DNA of 41,867 bases from Pseudomonadota bacterium (GTDB lineage: Bacteria; Myxococcota_A; Bradymonadia; Bradymonadales; GCA-2716585). Position 1 is the first letter of the stretch. Each line of letters begins with the position of its first letter. Location of the stretch: positions 1-41,867 of the forward strand of contig SYOX01000256.1 in assembly GCA_005804885.1 (NCBI GenBank), given 5' to 3'. The notes beneath the pieces are model-generated. The model was not told the origin of the DNA. It saw only the letters and a list, made by a program, of their open reading frames with translations, and did no database searches. Shown here one piece after another: positions 1 to 11,178 of this stretch. A program made the translations under genes and the position numbers.

Positions 1-612
1 CCTGTGAGGACAAAACGGGTGACACGCCCCCCGCACACGGACGCCCCGTCGCCAGCCCCGCCCTCCGGCGGGGCGACCCGGGACAAAACCCAAGGCCCGG
101 GCGCAAGCCCGGGTGGACCGTCAACGTGCGGATCGCATCAACGAAGTTGACTCCCCGATCTCGACGTGCCCGTCAACGAAGTCGACTCGTTGATCTCGAC
201 GTGACCGTCAACGAAGTCGAATCGATGATCTCGACGTGCCCGGCATCGAAGTCGACTCGCCGATCCCGACGTGTGCACCAACGAAGTTGACTCGATGATC
301 TCGACGTGCCCGGCATCGAAGTCGACTCGCCGATCTCGAAGTGTCCGTCATCTCTGCTGATTCGCCGCTCTCCCCTTGTCCACCAACGAAGTCAACTCAC
401 CGATCTCGACGTGCCCGTCATCGAAGTCGACTCGATGATCCCGACGTGCCCGGCATCGAAGTCGACTCGCCGATCCCGACGTGTGCACCAACGAAGTCGA
501 CTCGCCGATCCCGACGTGTGCGTCAACGAAGTCGACTCGCCGATCTCGACTTGCCCGTTATCAAAGTCGACGCGCCGATCCCGACGTATCCGACAACGAA
601 GTCGACTTGACG
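1..612. repeat. Composite intergenic repeat element, copy 1 (right half, cut by window start)
   Basis: This is the truncated right half of an element seen again at 8896-9495, 17330-17745, 25468-25972 and 40509-40640. Positions 1-45 match the tail of the shared core (the GGTGACACGCC stretch). Positions 46-137 are the right inverted arm, which contains two GC hairpins (a CCCCGCC/GGCGGGG stem and a CCCGGGC/GCCCGGG stem). Positions 138-612 are a long array of 35-bp units. Core orientation matches the 8896-9495 copy. No protein-coding gene is evident; open frames through the array arise because the units lack stop codons. Confidence 0.85.
138..612. repeat. Tandem array of 35-bp units (13 full units plus a partial one)
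   Basis: Units begin at 138, 173, 208, 243 and so on every 35 bp up to 593. Each carries an AGTCGACT palindrome (or a one-base variant) near its start, followed by a GATCTCGACGTG or GATCCCGACGTG block. Units are imperfect: some begin TCAACG, others GCATCG or CCAACG, and one (348-382) is strongly diverged. There are no unique spacers between units, so this is not a CRISPR array. Three units (105 bp) equal 35 codons, so all forward frames stay open and one runs into the downstream pentapeptide gene. Confidence 0.9.
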
Positions 613-644
613 GCTGGGGAGGCCTCCAGCATCATCCCTCGCTC

Positions 645-3824
<3,180 letters not shown>

Positions 3825-3877
3825 AGGCTGCGCTGGAAGGCTCCGTCGCCGGGCACAAGACCCCGTCGTGGATGAGC

Positions 3878-3883
3878 AAGGAG
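3878..3883 (+). promoter_or_regulatory. Shine-Dalgarno site that fixes a GTG start at 3889
   Basis: AAGGAG followed by a 5-nt spacer and GTG. The open frame continues upstream into the pentapeptide gene, so this site is the main argument for starting at 3889. Confidence 0.75.
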
Positions 3884-3888
3884 TTGAA

Positions 3889-5976
3889 GTGACCCAAGCC
3901 GCTGACCGCTTTGTCTTCGAACGTTACGGCCGCGCCCACCACCTCAAGCTGTCCAACGCCGAGGGGCTGGCGATGGCGGCCAGACTCGACGAGGCGCACT
4001 GGGTGGCGACGAGCGCGCCGACGCAGTCGCTCAGGACCGACCCGGACCTCCTCAAGCACCTCGATCCGGAGGGTGACGGGCGGATTCAGGCTCGGGAGAT
4101 CAAGGCCTCGATCCGCTGGCTGCTCTCGACCCTCAAGGATCACAGGGGCGTGACCCATGGCGCCAGGTCGCTCAAGCTCGAGGCGATCGAGCGCGGCGTC
4201 GACGACGGCGACCGCGCCTTCAAGGCGGCCGCCAAGATCCTCGCGCGCGGCGCCGGTGCTCAGGAGATCACGCTGGCCGAGGTCCGGGCCGTTCGCCAGC
4301 AGGAGGAGGCCCGCGGGCTCAGCGAGGCCGGCCACGTCCTGCCCGCCGCCGCCCAGCAGCCCGAGATCGCCGCGCTCATGCGGGACATCCTGGCCTGCGG
4401 CGGCGGCAAGCACCACCTCACCGGCGAGGTCGGGGTCACGGACGCCTGCCTGGATGACTTTCTTGAACAATCAAGGGCATTTATCGCATGGTGGGGCGAA
4501 GGGCAGCCCGAGCGAGGGGCGCAGATCGCGCCCTTCGGCGCGCAGACGGCGAGGATCTTCGCGCTGGTCGAGGCCCTGGGCGCCAAGATCGAGCAACACT
4601 TCATCCTGTCGCAGGCCGTCGAGCTCGACGCCCGCGTCGCGGAGGCGATCTGGCCCAGCGGCGAGGCGCTCGGGCGGATCAACTTCTCGGATCGGGGGCA
4701 GGTCCAGGCCCTGCTGACCGACGGCCCGCTGGCGAGGCCCGAGCCGGGGGGCGCGCTGACCCTCGGCGGGGCCCTCAACCCCGCCTACGCGGGCCAGCTG
4801 CGGGAGCTGGGCGCCGCGCTGGCCGAGTTGGACGGCGCCCCGGTCGAGGCCATCGAGGCGAGCCGGTGGCGGGCGCTCGTCGAGCGCCTGGCTCCCTACC
4901 GAGGCTGGCGCGCTCGCCGACCCGAGGGCGCGGTCGGCGACATCCCAGTCGAGCGCCTGGAGGCGCTCGCCGCCGAGGGCGACGAGGCCGTCGAGGGGCT
5001 GCGTGCGCTGCTGCGCGAGAGCCACCGCAATGCCCTTGTCGTGGACGACGTCCGGTTGTTGGAGAAGCTCATCCTCTTCCAGGCTCACCTGCTGGAGGTG
5101 TGCAACAGCTTCGTGAGCTTCCCCGACCTCTACAACCCGAAGCGGCGGGCGCTCTTCGAGATGGGCACGCTGATCATGGACGGCCGCCGCTTTGATCTGG
5201 CCGTCAAGGTCCACGATCGCGCCCGACACGCGCGGCTGAGCGACATGAGCAACATGTTCGTGCTCTACGTCGAGGTCTGCGCCAGGGAGGGCGAGGTGCT
5301 CCATGAGGTCGCCGTGCCGGTCACCTCGGGGGGCCGGGGAAACCTCCAGGTCGGCAAGCACGGGATCTTCTGCGACATCGAGGGCGTCGAGCGCTTCGCC
5401 ACCGTGGTCCACATCGTCGAGAACCCCATCAGCCTCATCGAGGCCATCGTGGCGCCCTTCAAGCGGCTCGGGCGCGCGCTCTCGGTCCGGATCGAGAAGC
5501 TGACCGAGGAGAGCGAGAAGGCCATCCAGAAGGACACCCTGGACACCCTGGCGAAGGTGCCCCACAGCGCCCCCTCGCCTCAGCCCACGCCCACGCCCGC
5601 AGCCGCGGCGCCGCCGGCCTCGAAGGCCGGGATGGTGGCCAGCGGCGGGATCGCGCTGGCCGCCATGGGATCGGCCGCGGCCTTCATGACCCAGACCATC
5701 TCCCAGATGGGCTGGGAGGCGGTGATGTTCACCCTGATGGGGCTCGCCCTCCTGATCATCGCGCCGGTCGCCCTCATGGCCATGATCAAGCTCCACAAGC
5801 GCGACCTGAGCGCCATCCTCGAAGGCTCGGGCTGGGGCATCAACGCCCGCATGAGGCTGATCCAGCGCCAGGCCCGCACCTTCACCTTCAGGCCGCCCTT
5901 CCCCCCCCACGCCGAAGGCGCCCGCGACGACCTCCAGCAGCGCCTCTACCGCCTGCACAGCGACGACTCAGCTTGA
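3889..5976 (+). CDS. Large membrane protein with an N-terminal EF-hand loop, function unknown
   Basis: A 695-residue protein with a GTG start preceded by AAGGAG. Residues 59-70 form a canonical EF-hand loop (D-x-E-x-D-G-x-I-x-x-x-E), predicting calcium binding. The long middle part is soluble and includes conserved-looking blocks such as FPDLYNPKRRALFEMG and VHIVENPISLIEAI. After a Pro/Ala-rich linker, two hydrophobic segments lie at roughly residues 575-632, then a basic-to-acidic tail of about 63 residues. It has no N-terminal signal peptide, so the bulk is probably cytoplasmic with a C-terminal membrane hairpin. I do not recognise the family with confidence. It is probably cotranscribed with the pentapeptide gene 64 bp upstream. 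Confidence 0.75.
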   Translation: MTQAADRFVFERYGRAHHLKLSNAEGLAMAARLDEAHWVATSAPTQSLRTDPDLLKHLDPEGDGRIQAREIKASIRWLLSTLKDHRGVTHGARSLKLEAIERGVDDGDRAFKAAAKILARGAGAQEITLAEVRAVRQQEEARGLSEAGHVLPAAAQQPEIAALMRDILACGGGKHHLTGEVGVTDACLDDFLEQSRAFIAWWGEGQPERGAQIAPFGAQTARIFALVEALGAKIEQHFILSQAVELDARVAEAIWPSGEALGRINFSDRGQVQALLTDGPLARPEPGGALTLGGALNPAYAGQLRELGAALAELDGAPVEAIEASRWRALVERLAPYRGWRARRPEGAVGDIPVERLEALAAEGDEAVEGLRALLRESHRNALVVDDVRLLEKLILFQAHLLEVCNSFVSFPDLYNPKRRALFEMGTLIMDGRRFDLAVKVHDRARHARLSDMSNMFVLYVEVCAREGEVLHEVAVPVTSGGRGNLQVGKHGIFCDIEGVERFATVVHIVENPISLIEAIVAPFKRLGRALSVRIEKLTEESEKAIQKDTLDTLAKVPHSAPSPQPTPTPAAAAPPASKAGMVASGGIALAAMGSAAAFMTQTISQMGWEAVMFTLMGLALLIIAPVALMAMIKLHKRDLSAILEGSGWGINARMRLIQRQARTFTFRPPFPPHAEGARDDLQQRLYRLHSDDSA

Positions 5977-5990
5977 CCGACGGCCCGCCC

Positions 5991-6075
5991 CGACGAGCCC
6001 GCCCGACGAGCCCGACCCGACAAGCCCTTCCGACGAGCCCGACCCGACGAATCCGCCCGACGAGCCCGCCTCGCC
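5991..6075. repeat. Short tandem repeat with alternating 13/14-bp spacing
   Basis: CGACGAG or a close variant occurs at 5991, 6004, 6018, 6031, 6045 and 6058, each followed by CCCG-rich sequence. It fills the space between the membrane-protein stop codon and the radical SAM gene. Confidence 0.8.
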
Positions 6076-6162
6076 GCCTGTTGCCCCATGCGGACCCCTG
6101 CGCTACTGTCCGCCCCGATCCACACGGCGGCGCCGACGCCGCCCCTCCCATGGACCGGCCCC

Positions 6163-7572
6163 ATGTCCAAGCGCCAGCGCCCCTACCTCTTCTACGACGC
6201 CGTCATCTCGATCTGCTCAAAGTGCTTCCGCAAGGTCGAGGGCAAGATCCTCTTCGAAGACGACCGCGTCGTGATGACCAAGCGCTGCCCCGAGCACGGC
6301 TGGCAAAAGGTGCTGCTGGCCGACGACGTCGACTACTATCGAAAGTGTCGAGAGATCTTCATCAAACCTCCCGAACAACCCGAGAGGTACAACACCCCGA
6401 TCAAGTACGGCTGCCCCTACGACTGCGGCCTGTGCCACGACCACGAGCAGCACTCCTGCCTGACGGTCCTCGAGATCTGCGACGCCTGCAACCTGACCTG
6501 CCCCATCTGCTACGCGGACAGCTCGCCCCTGCGGCAGACCTACAGGAGCCTTGAGCAAGTCGAGGCCATGCTCGACGCCATCGTCGCCAACGAGATCGAG
6601 CCCGACGTCGTCCAGATCTCCGGCGGCGAGCCGACCCTCCACCCGGCCTTCTTCAACATCCTCGACGCCGCCCGCGCTCGCCCCATCCGCCACCTCATGC
6701 TCAACACCAACGGCATCCGGCTGGCCCGCGACGAGGCCTTTGCCCAGCGGCTGGCCACCTACAGGCAGGGCTTCGAAATCTACCTCCAGTTCGACTCCTT
6801 CGAGCGCGAGGCGCTCCTCGAACTCCGCGGCGCGGACCTGCGCTCCGTCCGCGAGCAGGCCATCGCCCGCTGCAATGACCTCGGGCTCTCCGTCACCCTG
6901 GTCGTCACCGTCAAGAAGGGCCTCAACGACCACGAGCTTGGCGCCATCATCGACTACGGCCTCGCCCAGCCCTGCGTCCGGGGCGTGACCTTCCAGCCCA
7001 TCCAGGACGCCGGCCGCACCGAAGGCTACGATCCCGCCCGCGACCGCCTCACGCTGACCGAGGTCCGCCGCAACATCCTGACCCAGACCTCCCTCTTCTC
7101 CCCCGAGGACCTCATCCCCGTCCCCTGCCACCCCGACAGCCTCGCCATGGCCTACGCCCTCAAGATCGACGGCCAGGTCCACCCCCTGACCCGCTACGTC
7201 CCCCTCGACGCCCTGCTGGAGGGCGCCAACACCGTCATCTTCGAAAAAGACAGCCCCGTGCGCGACCACCTCCTGTCCCTCTTCTCCACCGCCGCCTCCC
7301 CCCAGTCGCAGGCCACCACCCTCGGCGATCTCCTGTGCTGCCTCCCGAAGGTCGAGATCCCCGGCGCCCTGGGCTACGCCAACCTCTTCAGGGTCATGAT
7401 CATGGCCTTCATCGACGCCCACGACTTCGACGTCCGCAGCATCAAGAAGACCTGCGTCCACATCGTCCACCCCGACGGCCGCCTGATCCCCTTTGACACC
7501 TACAACCTCTTCTACCGCGACGATCTGGAGGCCACTCGCCTCGACCCCCTCCGCCAGCACGCCCTCCGCTGA
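6163..7572 (+). CDS. Radical SAM protein of the Tes/MJ0619 (COG1964) type
   Basis: A 469-residue radical SAM enzyme. The SAM-cluster motif is C109-x3-C113-x2-C116 (CNLTCPIC), with a GGEP motif downstream. The N-terminal part is diagnostic: a C18-x2-C21 pair, CPEHGW at 42-47, and a second Cys/His block, GCPYDCGLCHDHEQH, at 83-97 just before the radical SAM domain. This layout matches the family of archaeal tetraether synthase (Tes) and MJ0619, some members of which were also annotated as pterin methylases. Known members join lipid chains by C-C bond formation between unactivated carbons; whether this protein acts on lipids is inference. The ATG at 6163 is chosen because the 25 upstream residues are low-complexity; 6088 is an alternative start. 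No clear ribosome-binding site precedes it. Confidence 0.85.
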   Translation: MSKRQRPYLFYDAVISICSKCFRKVEGKILFEDDRVVMTKRCPEHGWQKVLLADDVDYYRKCREIFIKPPEQPERYNTPIKYGCPYDCGLCHDHEQHSCLTVLEICDACNLTCPICYADSSPLRQTYRSLEQVEAMLDAIVANEIEPDVVQISGGEPTLHPAFFNILDAARARPIRHLMLNTNGIRLARDEAFAQRLATYRQGFEIYLQFDSFEREALLELRGADLRSVREQAIARCNDLGLSVTLVVTVKKGLNDHELGAIIDYGLAQPCVRGVTFQPIQDAGRTEGYDPARDRLTLTEVRRNILTQTSLFSPEDLIPVPCHPDSLAMAYALKIDGQVHPLTRYVPLDALLEGANTVIFEKDSPVRDHLLSLFSTAASPQSQATTLGDLLCCLPKVEIPGALGYANLFRVMIMAFIDAHDFDVRSIKKTCVHIVHPDGRLIPFDTYNLFYRDDLEATRLDPLRQHALR

Positions 7573-7628
7573 CCAACCCCCCCTTCACTCCCAGCACGCC
7601 CTCCGCCGACCAACCCCCCCTTCACTCC
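7555..7628. repeat. 37-bp tandem duplication spanning the stop codon of the radical SAM gene
   Basis: Positions 7555-7591 and 7592-7628 are identical except for one base, which turns the TGA stop of the first copy into CGA in the second. The second copy is noncoding. Confidence 0.9.
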
Positions 7629-7791
7629 GACTCCTCGCGTCCCTCATCTCCCCGCGCCAGATCGCTCGCTGACCTCCTCGCGCCCCCTACTCCCCACGCC
7701 AGGGCGCTCTTCCCGCGTGCCGAACACTTCAGCCTCGACAACCTCGGATGAGCCAGGGTGGGTGGGCTGTTGTCGGACCTGGAGGTTTCGA

Positions 7792-8262
7792 ATGGACGGG
7801 CTGATCATCAAGCGGGCGAAGGCCTCGGACGCAACGACCATCGCCGAGATGTCGCGGGCGCTGATCGAGGAGGGCCTGGGGTGGAGCTGGCGCCCCGCGC
7901 GGGTCACACGCCAGCTCGCGCGCTCGGACACGCTCGGCGTCGTCGTGCGCGAGGATCGCCGCGTCGTCGCCTTCGCCATCGCCAGCTACGGCGACCTTCA
8001 GGCGCACCTGCTCCTGCTGGCCGTCGCGCCCTCGCACCGGCGCCGAGGGCTCGGGCGCAGGCTCATCGACTGGCACGAGGCCTGCGCCCGCGCGGCGGGG
8101 ATCGAGAGCGTCCACCTTGAGGTCCGGGAGGGCAACCAGGGCGCGCAGCGCTTCTACAAGACTCTGGGCTTCGTCGAGCGAGGGCGCACGCCCGGCTACT
8201 ACAGCGGGCGCGAGGGCGCCGTGAAGATGGTCCACACCCTGACGGTCCGCGCGCTGCGCTGA
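7792..8262 (+). CDS. GNAT-family N-acetyltransferase (RimI-like)
   Basis: A 156-residue GNAT acetyltransferase. The acetyl-CoA binding signature is visible as LAVAPSHRRRGLGRRL (beta4 followed by R/Q-x-x-G-x-G/A), then VHLEVREGNQGAQRFYKTLGF, which as a whole resembles RimI-type enzymes that acetylate protein N-termini or small amines. ATG at 7792 is chosen because GGAGG (7781-7785) sits 6 nt before it; a longer reading from 7717 is open but has no such site. It stands alone, 219 bp after the radical SAM gene and convergent with sufE. The substrate cannot be told from sequence. Confidence 0.85.
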   Translation: MDGLIIKRAKASDATTIAEMSRALIEEGLGWSWRPARVTRQLARSDTLGVVVREDRRVVAFAIASYGDLQAHLLLLAVAPSHRRRGLGRRLIDWHEACARAAGIESVHLEVREGNQGAQRFYKTLGFVERGRTPGYYSGREGAVKMVHTLTVRALR

Positions 8263-8351
8263 CCTGCGCCGGGCGCGCCGGCTCGCCCGACAGGTGGCGC
8301 CGCCGAGGGCGCCCTGGTCAACTTTCACAAGTCAGGACAAGCGCTTACCGA

Positions 8352-8783
8352 TCAACCCCGGCCTGCGATCTGCTGCTCGGCGGTCGTCTTGATCCGGCCG
8401 ACCATGGAGAAGAAGCCGTTGCGGCGGTTGGGGCTCAGGTGGTTGTCGAGGCCGATGCGGGAGAAGACGCCCTCGACGTCGGCCTGGAGGATGTCCTCGG
8501 GCGTCTTGTTGGAGTAGAGGGTCAGCAGGAGGGCGATCAGCCCCTTGACGATGGCCGAGTCGCTGTCGGCCAGGAAGCGCAGCCGCTCGGAGCCGGGATC
8601 GCGCTCGACCACCAGCCAGACCTGGCTCTGGCAGCCCTCGACGCGGAAGGCGTCGATCTTCAGGCTCTCATCCAGCGGGGTCAGCTTGCGGCCCAGATCG
8701 ATGAGGTAGCGGTACTTGTCGGTCCACTCATCGAAGAAGGAAAAACTCTCGACAAGCTCCTCGATGTCCATTTGCGAGGTCAT
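8352..8783 (-). CDS. sufE: SufE-family cysteine desulfuration protein
   Basis: A 143-residue SufE protein, the sulfur acceptor that takes persulfide from a SufS/CsdA desulfurase and passes it to the Fe-S scaffold. The acceptor cysteine is Cys51 within VEGCQSQVW, the same position and context as in characterised SufE. The C-terminal half has the usual SNKTPEDIL and LSPNRRNGF blocks. The ATG at 8783 is preceded by a weak purine-rich site; the open frame runs upstream to 8969 without similarity to SufE. No suf operon neighbours are in the window, so it is a stand-alone sufE. The several radical SAM and other Fe-S proteins here would depend on such a pathway in general. Confidence 0.92.
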   Translation of the reverse strand: MTSQMDIEELVESFSFFDEWTDKYRYLIDLGRKLTPLDESLKIDAFRVEGCQSQVWLVVERDPGSERLRFLADSDSAIVKGLIALLLTLYSNKTPEDILQADVEGVFSRIGLDNHLSPNRRNGFFSMVGRIKTTAEQQIAGRG

Positions 8784-8895
8784 GGCGCCCACCTGAACTC
8801 CGTACGCCGCCCGGGATCGGGCGAAGAGGGCGCAAACTAGCCGCCCTCCACGCCGATTGCAATCGGCCAGGGGCGACGTCGGAGGTGAAGAAGAC

Positions 8896-9495
8896 AAGGG
8901 GAGATCGGCGAGTCGACTTCGTTGAGGGTCACGGCAACTCCCCCTCCTGTCCTCCCCCTCGCTTCGCAAGGGGGAGGGACGCTCGTATTACGGGATGGGT
9001 GGATCGGGGAGTCGACTTCGATGACGGACACGTCGGGATCGGCGAGTCGACTTCGTTGGGTGAGATCCGCACGTTGACGGTCCACCCGGGCTCGCGCCCG
9101 GGCCTACAATTTGTCCAGGGACGCCCCTGCGGGGCTGGCGACAGGAAGTCAACCTTCAAGCGACAGACCCTCTCAAGGCCGCTCGATGTCTGCTTCCCAG
9201 CCCCTGAGTTTCTCATCTGAGCTCAACACGGGTGACACGCCCCACACACGTTGACGCCCCGTCGCCAGCCCCGCCGGATGGCGGGGCGACGCAGGACAAA
9301 ACCCAAGGCCCGGGCGCAAGCCCGGGTGGACCGTCAACGTGCAGAGCTCATCAACGAAGTCGACTCCCCGATCTCGACGTGTGCGTCATCGAAGTCGACT
9401 CCCCGATCCCGACGTGCCCGCCAACGAAGTCGACTCGCCACTCTCCCTTTGTCCACCAACGAAGTCGACTCGCCGATCTCGATTGTTCCCGACAG
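8896..9495. repeat. Composite intergenic repeat element, copy 2 (complete)
   Basis: The most complete copy. Left array 8896-9061 has 35-bp units in reverse orientation, interrupted at about 8932-8990 by a hairpin module (CCTCCCCC/GGGGGAGG). Left arm: 9064-9142. Core: 9143-9260. Right arm: 9261-9349, the inverted counterpart of the left arm. Right array 9350-9490 has four forward units. Both arms carry a CCCGGGC/GCCCGGG hairpin. It lies between the sufE promoter side and the 3' end of the secreted-protein gene. Confidence 0.85.
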
Positions 9496-9516
9496 GGTCT
9501 CGAGGTGGGCGGAGCC

Positions 9517-10290
9517 TCAGCGCTGGCGGCGCCAGGCCAGGAGGGCGAGGCCGAGCAGGAGCAGGAGGCCGCCGGATGAGGCGCGGCCTTGTGAGGTGGA
9601 GCAGGTCGACGGGGTGCCGCCGCCGGCCTCGGGCTCGGCGGTGTCGCCCACGTCGGGCTCGCCTTCGGGGTTGCCATCGGGCTCGCCCTCTGGGTTGCCC
9701 TCGGGCTCGCCTTCGGGTTCGCCTTCGGGGTTGCCTTCGGGCTCGGGGTTGCCGCCGCCGCAGTCGGTGGTGTCGGTGCCAGGATCGCAGAAGTCGGGCT
9801 CGTCGCACTCGCCGTCGTTGGCGAAGTTGCAGCAGTCGGGTCCGGGTTGCTCGTCGCAGCCTGGGAAGTTGGTGCAGTCGGTGGTGTCGGTGCCTTCGGC
9901 GCACAGGTCGGGCTCGTCGCACGCGCCGTCGTTGGCGAAGCCGCAGCAGTCCGGGCCGGGGTTCTCGGCGCAGTCGTCCTCGACTTCTCCGCAGGCCGCG
10001 AAGAGCGCCTCAAGCTCTTCTCCGCACGCCTCGAAGAAGCACTCGTCGTCCTCGGGATCGCAGCCGCTGGCGGTGAGGCAGGTGAAGACGCTCTGGTAGA
10101 CCGCGGCGACCTCGGGCGCGGCCTGCCCGATGCACGCGTTGACGCATTCGGTGTCCGTCGGCCCTTCGCACGCTTCCAGGCACACGTCGGTCGCCGCACA
10201 GTCGTTGTCCTGGGCCGCAGCCGTGGCCGGGGCGAGGGCGAGCCCCAATGTTGCGGCTGCCCACCACATGTTCTTGTTCGTGCGCTTCAT
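9517..10290 (-). CDS. Cys-rich secreted protein with MYXO-CTERM-like sorting tail
   Basis: A 257-residue exported protein. The N-terminal signal peptide (MKRTNKNMWWAAATLGLA...) has an expected cleavage after ATAAAQ. The middle holds six or more conserved Cys, then two tandem units of about 30 residues with the pattern GPDCC-x-FANDG-x-CDEPD, ending in GTDTTDC. A PEGNPEGEPEG-type linker follows. The C-terminus, STCSTSQGRASSGG then a Leu-rich membrane segment and WRRQR, fits the MYXO-CTERM type of surface anchoring signal, in which a Cys precedes the membrane span and Arg residues follow it. AAGGAG lies 6 nt before the ATG. Function is unknown, probably a surface protein. It is 126 bp downstream of the hydrolase gene on the same strand. 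Confidence 0.82.
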   Translation of the reverse strand: MKRTNKNMWWAAATLGLALAPATAAAQDNDCAATDVCLEACEGPTDTECVNACIGQAAPEVAAVYQSVFTCLTASGCDPEDDECFFEACGEELEALFAACGEVEDDCAENPGPDCCGFANDGACDEPDLCAEGTDTTDCTNFPGCDEQPGPDCCNFANDGECDEPDFCDPGTDTTDCGGGNPEPEGNPEGEPEGEPEGNPEGEPDGNPEGEPDVGDTAEPEAGGGTPSTCSTSQGRASSGGLLLLLGLALLAWRRQR

Positions 10291-10416
10291 CAGGGTCTCC
10301 TTGAGGTCTGGAGTTGCTTCACCAACCACGCCCGCGTGATCGACGGGTGGAGTATGGCATAAGGGGGGGGGTTGACCCAAGGCGAGGGGTGGGATCGCGG
10401 TTGGATCGCGGCGGGC

Positions 10417-11178
10417 TCAGGTCGGGGCGTCGGGGAGGGCGAGGAAGGGGAGGATCTCGTCGGCGGCGCGATCGGGGTGGAAGACGGGCCAGTCGTGGTT
10501 GAGGCGAGCCAGCCGCTTGAGGCGAAGGTCGGCGACGGCTTCGAAGAGGGCGCGCTCGGCGTTGGGGTCGAGCTTGAAGTACTCGTCGCGCTCGGCGAAG
10601 AGGACGAGGGTGGGCTGCTGGACGCGCAGGGTGCGCAGATCGAGGTCGCGGGCGGCGCGCATGAAGCGGGCGGCGCCGCGCAGGTCGGCCAGGGTGTCGC
10701 GCAGGAAGGGGCCGTGGAAGCGGGCCGAGAAGCGCACGCCGGCCAGCCCGCCGCCGAGCCCGGTGGCCTCGCGCGCGCTCTTGACCATCGAGCGGGCCAG
10801 GAAGCCGGCGCGGCCGTAGTCGACGGGCAGCGCGGGGTTGAGGCCGACGATCCGTCGGGCGTCCAGGCCGGCTGCGGCCGCCGTCATCGCCACGGCGCCG
10901 CCCATCGAGTGGCCGACGAGGGCGGGCCGGTCGAGGCCGAGCCCGGCGCACAACCCGGCGACGATCTCGGCGCTGTCGGCCAGCGCGCCGGGGTGGTCGG
11001 GCAGGGTGTTGGGGCGCAGCAGATCGGGGGCGATGACTTCGAAGCGCCGCGCGAGCCGGTCGATGAGGGGGGCGTAGAAGGACGGGCGGATGCCGAAGCC
11101 CTGGAGGAAGACCAGCGGGGGGCCCTGGCCCTGGTGGAGGTAGCGCAGGGCGAAGCGGCCGACGCGCTGGGTCTTCAT
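10417..11178 (-). CDS. Alpha/beta-fold hydrolase
   Basis: A 253-residue alpha/beta hydrolase. The nucleophile elbow GHSMGG puts the catalytic Ser at residue 91; Asp198 (in AERDEY) and His228 (in LNHDWP) complete the triad. The oxyanion-loop region (FLQGFG) is near residue 25. The protein lacks a signal peptide, so it is cytoplasmic. Its ATG overlaps the stop codon of the upstream kinase gene by 4 nt (ATGA), which predicts translational coupling and possibly a shared role. Substrate is unknown: esterase, lipase or haloperoxidase-like activity are all possible within the fold. Confidence 0.88.
   Translation of the reverse strand: MKTQRVGRFALRYLHQGQGPPLVFLQGFGIRPSFYAPLIDRLARRFEVIAPDLLRPNTLPDHPGALADSAEIVAGLCAGLGLDRPALVGHSMGGAVAMTAAAAGLDARRIVGLNPALPVDYGRAGFLARSMVKSAREATGLGGGLAGVRFSARFHGPFLRDTLADLRGAARFMRAARDLDLRTLRVQQPTLVLFAERDEYFKLDPNAERALFEAVADLRLKRLARLNHDWPVFHPDRAADEILPFLALPDAPT

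Noticed and set aside
138..612. Possible CRISPR array
   Set aside because: The 35-bp units are directly adjacent, with no unique spacers and no cas genes nearby.
5991..6162. N-terminal extension of the radical SAM protein through the short repeats
   Set aside because: The extension from 6088 is low-complexity and lies outside the family's usual start; no ribosome-binding site supports it.
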